Of a stretch of 14,618 nucleotides of DNA, positions 12,877-14,618 are shown one piece after another. The notes under the pieces are model-generated. The model worked only from the letters and a program-made list of their open reading frames with translations. It did no database searches and was not told the origin of the DNA. The stretch covers positions 1-14,618 of the forward strand of contig DXDC01000175.1 of assembly GCA_019115685.1 (NCBI GenBank), given 5' to 3'. A program made the translations under genes and the position numbers. This DNA comes from Candidatus Agrococcus pullicola. GTDB lineage: Bacteria; Actinomycetota; Actinomycetes; Actinomycetales; Microbacteriaceae. Positions within the stretch are counted from its first letter, which is position 1; the number at the start of each line of letters is the position of its first letter.

Positions 12877-14092
12877 CGTCGTGCTCTACTGCAGTCTCGA
12901 GTTCGCGGGAAGCGACGAGTTCCTGGCGGGTCTCCTGGTCGAGCTCGAAGACCTGCCGCCCGTCGATCCAGACCCGGGTCGGCCGCGCCATGGCATCTGC
13001 CCAGTCGCCGCTCCAGAGCACCAGGTCGGCCCGCTTGCCGACCTCGATGGACCCGACCTCGGCATCCACCCCTAGCACTTTCGCCGGGTTCAGTGTGATC
13101 GCTCGCAGCGCTGTCTCGCGATCGAGCCCCTCGCGCATGGCCAGACTGGCCTGGTGCACGTGGAACGAGATCGGGATGACCGGGTGATCCGTGATCAACG
13201 AGATTTCGACGCCCGCCGCGGCCAGCTTCGCGGGGTTGCCGATCGAGCGACCGCGAACCTCCATCTTCGACTTCGACGTGAAGAGCGGGCCTATCAGCAC
13301 GGGGATACCCTTCTCGGCGAGCAGGTCGGCCACCAGGTGCGCCTCCGTGCCGTGGTCGATGACGAGCTCGTACCCGAATTCGTCCGCCAGCCGGACGGCG
13401 GTGACGACGTCATCCGCTCGGTGGCAGTGCTGGCGCCAGGGAATCTCGCGCCGCAGCACCTTCGCGAGCGCTTCGTTCGTCAGATCCCGATCGAACGGCT
13501 TGCCGTCCGCCTCCGCCTGCTCCTGCTTCGCCATGTAGTTCTGGGCGGCGACGAACGCCTCACGAATGACCTTCGCGGTACCGAGCCTGGTCGACGGCGT
13601 CTGCTTCTTCTCGCCGTAGACGCGCTTGGGGTTCTCGCCCAGTGCCGATTTCAGGCCGGCCGGCTCGCGCAGCACCATACGGTCGACGATGCGGCCGAAG
13701 GTGCGGAGCGTCGTGGCAAGTCCGCCGACCGGGTTGCCGGAACCGGGATTGACGTTCACGGTTGTGACCCCGCCCGCCAGCGCCGCGTCCCATCCTTCTT
13801 CGAGCGGATCGATCGCATCGATCGTGCGGACTGCCGCCTGGTTGACGCCGGTCATCTCGTTGGTGTCGGACGCGCCCATGCCGTCGCCTTCCGGGTGCAC
13901 GCCGAGGTGCACGTGGGCGTCGACAAGACCCGGCGTGAGGTGCGCGCCCTCCGCGTCGATCGTCGTCGCGTCTGCGGGTACGGAAACGTCGGTCCCCGCC
14001 GCTGCGATGCGGCCGTCTTCGATCAGGACGGTTCCGGTAAACGGTGCGCCGGCGACGGGTGAAACCAGCGCGTTCAGAATTGCGGTTGTCAA
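12869..14092 (-). CDS. Metal-dependent amidohydrolase (imidazolonepropionase-like / dihydroorotase-like superfamily)
   Basis: With the start I prefer, the enzyme has 407 residues. The frame stays open to an ATG at 14176, but TTG 14092 follows AGGAGG by 4 nt and begins MTTAILNALVSPVAG, a normal amidohydrolase N-terminus. Features seen are the beta-sandwich start, TPGLVDAHVHLG with metal ligands H60/H62, NVNPGSGNPVGG (113-124), YGEKKQTPSTRLGTA (159-173), RQHCHRADD with H222/H224, IDHGTEAH with H247, and catalytic-type D302 in ITDHPVIP. NPAKVLGVDAEVGSIEVGKRADLVLW closes the fold. The set resembles the cd01309-like group of unassigned amidohydrolases, which hydrolyse C-N bonds, often in cyclic amides. 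It overlaps the MFS gene by 8 nt as the first gene of a two-gene operon. Signal peptide is absent, so the enzyme is cytosolic. Confidence 0.9.
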   Translation of the reverse strand: MTTAILNALVSPVAGAPFTGTVLIEDGRIAAAGTDVSVPADATTIDAEGAHLTPGLVDAHVHLGVHPEGDGMGASDTNEMTGVNQAAVRTIDAIDPLEEGWDAALAGGVTTVNVNPGSGNPVGGLATTLRTFGRIVDRMVLREPAGLKSALGENPKRVYGEKKQTPSTRLGTAKVIREAFVAAQNYMAKQEQAEADGKPFDRDLTNEALAKVLRREIPWRQHCHRADDVVTAVRLADEFGYELVIDHGTEAHLVADLLAEKGIPVLIGPLFTSKSKMEVRGRSIGNPAKLAAAGVEISLITDHPVIPISFHVHQASLAMREGLDRETALRAITLNPAKVLGVDAEVGSIEVGKRADLVLWSGDWADAMARPTRVWIDGRQVFELDQETRQELVASRELETAVEHDVE

Positions 14093-14095
14093 AAT

Positions 14096-14101
14096 GCCTC
14101 C
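14096..14101 (-). promoter_or_regulatory. Shine-Dalgarno AGGAGG that supports a TTG start at 14092
   Basis: On the minus strand AGGAGG is followed by CATT and then TTG. This is a consensus site, somewhat closely spaced, and argues against the longer form that would start at 14176, whose extra 28 residues are Cys-rich and unlike amidohydrolases. Confidence 0.7.
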
Positions 14102-14255
14102 TCGCTCACCACCGAACGCGAACACGCACGGCGGACAACTCTCCCAGGCTACGCCCATCTGCCGACAGCGCTCCACGCCGGACCAACGGATGCTCGCTCA
14201 CGAGGGCATCCCGTTCGACCATGTCTGTTCCGTCACCCGAGACCGCCCCGGACAA

Positions 14256-14306
14256 CTATTCGGGAAATGCCTACCCAGCAGCATGCTCAATAGGCGTTTC
14301 CCGAAT
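14256..14306. repeat. Palindromic repeat element, copy B
   Basis: ATTCGGGAAATGCCT (14258-14272) pairs with AGGCGTTTCCCGAAT (14292-14306): 15 bp with one T-G wobble, perfect as plus-strand RNA. The 19-nt centre contains CAGCAGCATGCTC (14276-14288). The copy differs from C at a single position over about 51 bp and from the reverse complement of A at only a few. Confidence 0.9.
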
Positions 14307-14319
14307 CAGGGCGACGCCA

Positions 14320-14370
14320 CTATTAGGGAAATGCCTACCCAGCAGCATGCTCAATAGGCGTTTCCCGAAT
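14320..14370. repeat. Palindromic repeat element, copy C
   Basis: This is a direct repeat of copy B exactly 64 bp downstream. Arms are ATTAGGGAAATGCCT (14322-14336) and AGGCGTTTCCCGAAT (14356-14370). The only change against B is A for C at 14325, which breaks one pair. A 13-nt spacer separates the two. The near identity implies recent tandem duplication or ongoing homogenisation. Confidence 0.9.
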
Positions 14371-14427
14371 CGCGACACACGAGCTGAATCGATGGTTCAT
14401 GCATCGACGAATGGCACGGAGGAGTTC

Positions 14428-14535
14428 GCCCAAGGCTCAGAGCTTGCCAAAGGCTGAGCGTCCGCCCAAGACTCAGAGCTCGCCCAAGACTCAGAGCTCG
14501 CCCGGGCCTCAGAGTTCACCCAGGGCCGAGAGTTC
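14428..14535. repeat. 18-bp imperfect tandem repeat, about six units
   Basis: Units start at 14428, 14446, 14464, 14482, 14500 and 14518, each 18 bp. Units 3 and 4 are identical (GCCCAAGACTCAGAGCTC); units 1, 2, 5 and 6 differ at a few positions, and a weaker seventh may begin at 14536. As the unit is a multiple of three, both strands carry hexapeptide repeats: AQDSEL on plus, interrupted by TGA in unit 2, and ASSESW on minus. It lies directly behind the stop of the right-edge gene, so it would be in that gene's 3' untranslated region or be a former coding tail. Confidence 0.9.
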
Positions 14536-14551
14536 GCCAGCGGGAGCCTGC

Positions 14552-14618
14552 CTACTCGTTCAAGTCGTCGAAGCGCTCCTCGAGCCGAGTCAGCACATCT
14601 TCCCAACCCTCGGTGATC
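14552..14618 (-). CDS. 3' end of a gene entering from the right edge (C-terminal 21 residues)
   Basis: On the minus strand the last codons read GWEDVLTRLEERFDDL, then NE and TAG at 14554-14552. Third positions are G/C-rich, as in real genes here. The amphipathic helix with GW at its start resembles the C-terminal helix of AHSA1/SRPBCC-type proteins, but 21 residues are too few for a firm call. The frame is cut by the window end; the start is outside. The 18-bp repeats begin right after its stop. Confidence 0.55.
   Translation of the reverse strand, partial: ITEGWEDVLTRLEERFDDLNE

Larger units (their letters stand above)
14093..14551. other. Repeat-rich intergenic region upstream of the amidohydrolase operon
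   Basis: These 459 bp contain no gene I can support. From left to right they hold the ribosome binding site and presumably the promoter of the amidohydrolase operon (no clear hexamers found), palindromic elements B and C, a small hairpin TCGATG/CATCGA (14389-14394 with 14402-14407), and the 18-bp tandem repeats. Frames open through the repeats on both strands encode simple repetitive peptides and are probably by-products. Confidence 0.6.

Noticed and set aside
13154..14062. Plus-strand open frame of 302 codons opposite the amidohydrolase
   Set aside because: The composition is an Arg/Val/Asp/Gly repeat typical of an antisense shadow, and the amidohydrolase metal ligands are on the minus strand.
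14093..14176. 28-residue N-terminal extension of the amidohydrolase
   Set aside because: It is Cys-rich and not like the family, whereas AGGAGG stands just before TTG 14092.
14256..14370. CRISPR-like repeat-spacer pattern from the two 51-bp copies
   Set aside because: Only two units, a 13-nt spacer, very long palindromic arms and no cas genes; this is a tandem palindromic repeat.
14428..14535. Origin-type iterons or CRISPR in the 18-bp array
   Set aside because: Units are directly adjacent with no spacers, and there are no Rep protein, AT-rich unwinding region or DnaA boxes nearby.
14397..14606. Minus-strand 69-codon frame with ASSESW repeats as a gene
   Set aside because: It is out of frame with the edge gene's C-terminus, lacks a ribosome binding site and derives mostly from the repeat array.

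Overview
The window is a GC-rich (I judge roughly 60-65% G+C, not computed) chromosomal segment that looks like an actinobacterium, probably Micrococcales/Microbacteriaceae. The grounds are codon usage strongly biased to G/C at third positions, a NarL-type two-component pair whose kinase starts with an actinobacterial 'Sensor' membrane module, a DUF418-type membrane protein, and several genes whose start codon sits 6-7 nt after a -10-like hexamer, as expected of leaderless mRNAs. The genus call is inference. I see no rRNA, tRNA, CRISPR array, transposase or phage gene.

Left part (1-4440). A DedA-family membrane protein (298-975) ends inside a 15-bp inverted repeat (972-1020). The other arm of that repeat carries the stop codon of a roughly 27-codon, minus-strand remnant of a DUF418-type gene, whose intact relative lies at 5604-6926. 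Next comes a TetR-family regulator (1123-1737). After it, a strong promoter with an AT-rich dyad over its -10/+1 region drives a two-gene unit: a small three-helix membrane protein, which appears frameshifted near its start, and a 654-residue FMN/4Fe-4S/FAD oxidoreductase of the old-yellow-enzyme/dienoyl-CoA reductase/trimethylamine dehydrogenase group. The three genes look like one locally regulated redox module.

Middle part (4457-11516). A minus-strand run comprises a 689-residue histidine kinase with two membrane modules, a DUF418/heparan-acetyltransferase-like membrane protein with a long acidic outside loop, and an uncharacterised four-helix membrane protein. Divergent from the kinase is its probable partner, a NarL/LuxR response regulator (9250-9933), followed by an acyltransferase-3 membrane protein (10155-11516). 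The layout places two unrelated membrane acyl-transfer-like proteins on either side of one signalling pair and suggests envelope modification or stress sensing.

Right part (11517-14618). A translationally coupled minus-strand pair encodes a metal-dependent amidohydrolase and a Bcr/CflA-type MFS exporter. This pair is bracketed by copies of one ~50-bp palindromic element: one copy past the exporter stop and two tandem copies upstream of the amidohydrolase, in opposite orientation. Beyond them lies an 18-bp tandem repeat (about six units) and then the 3' end of a further minus-strand gene running off the window.
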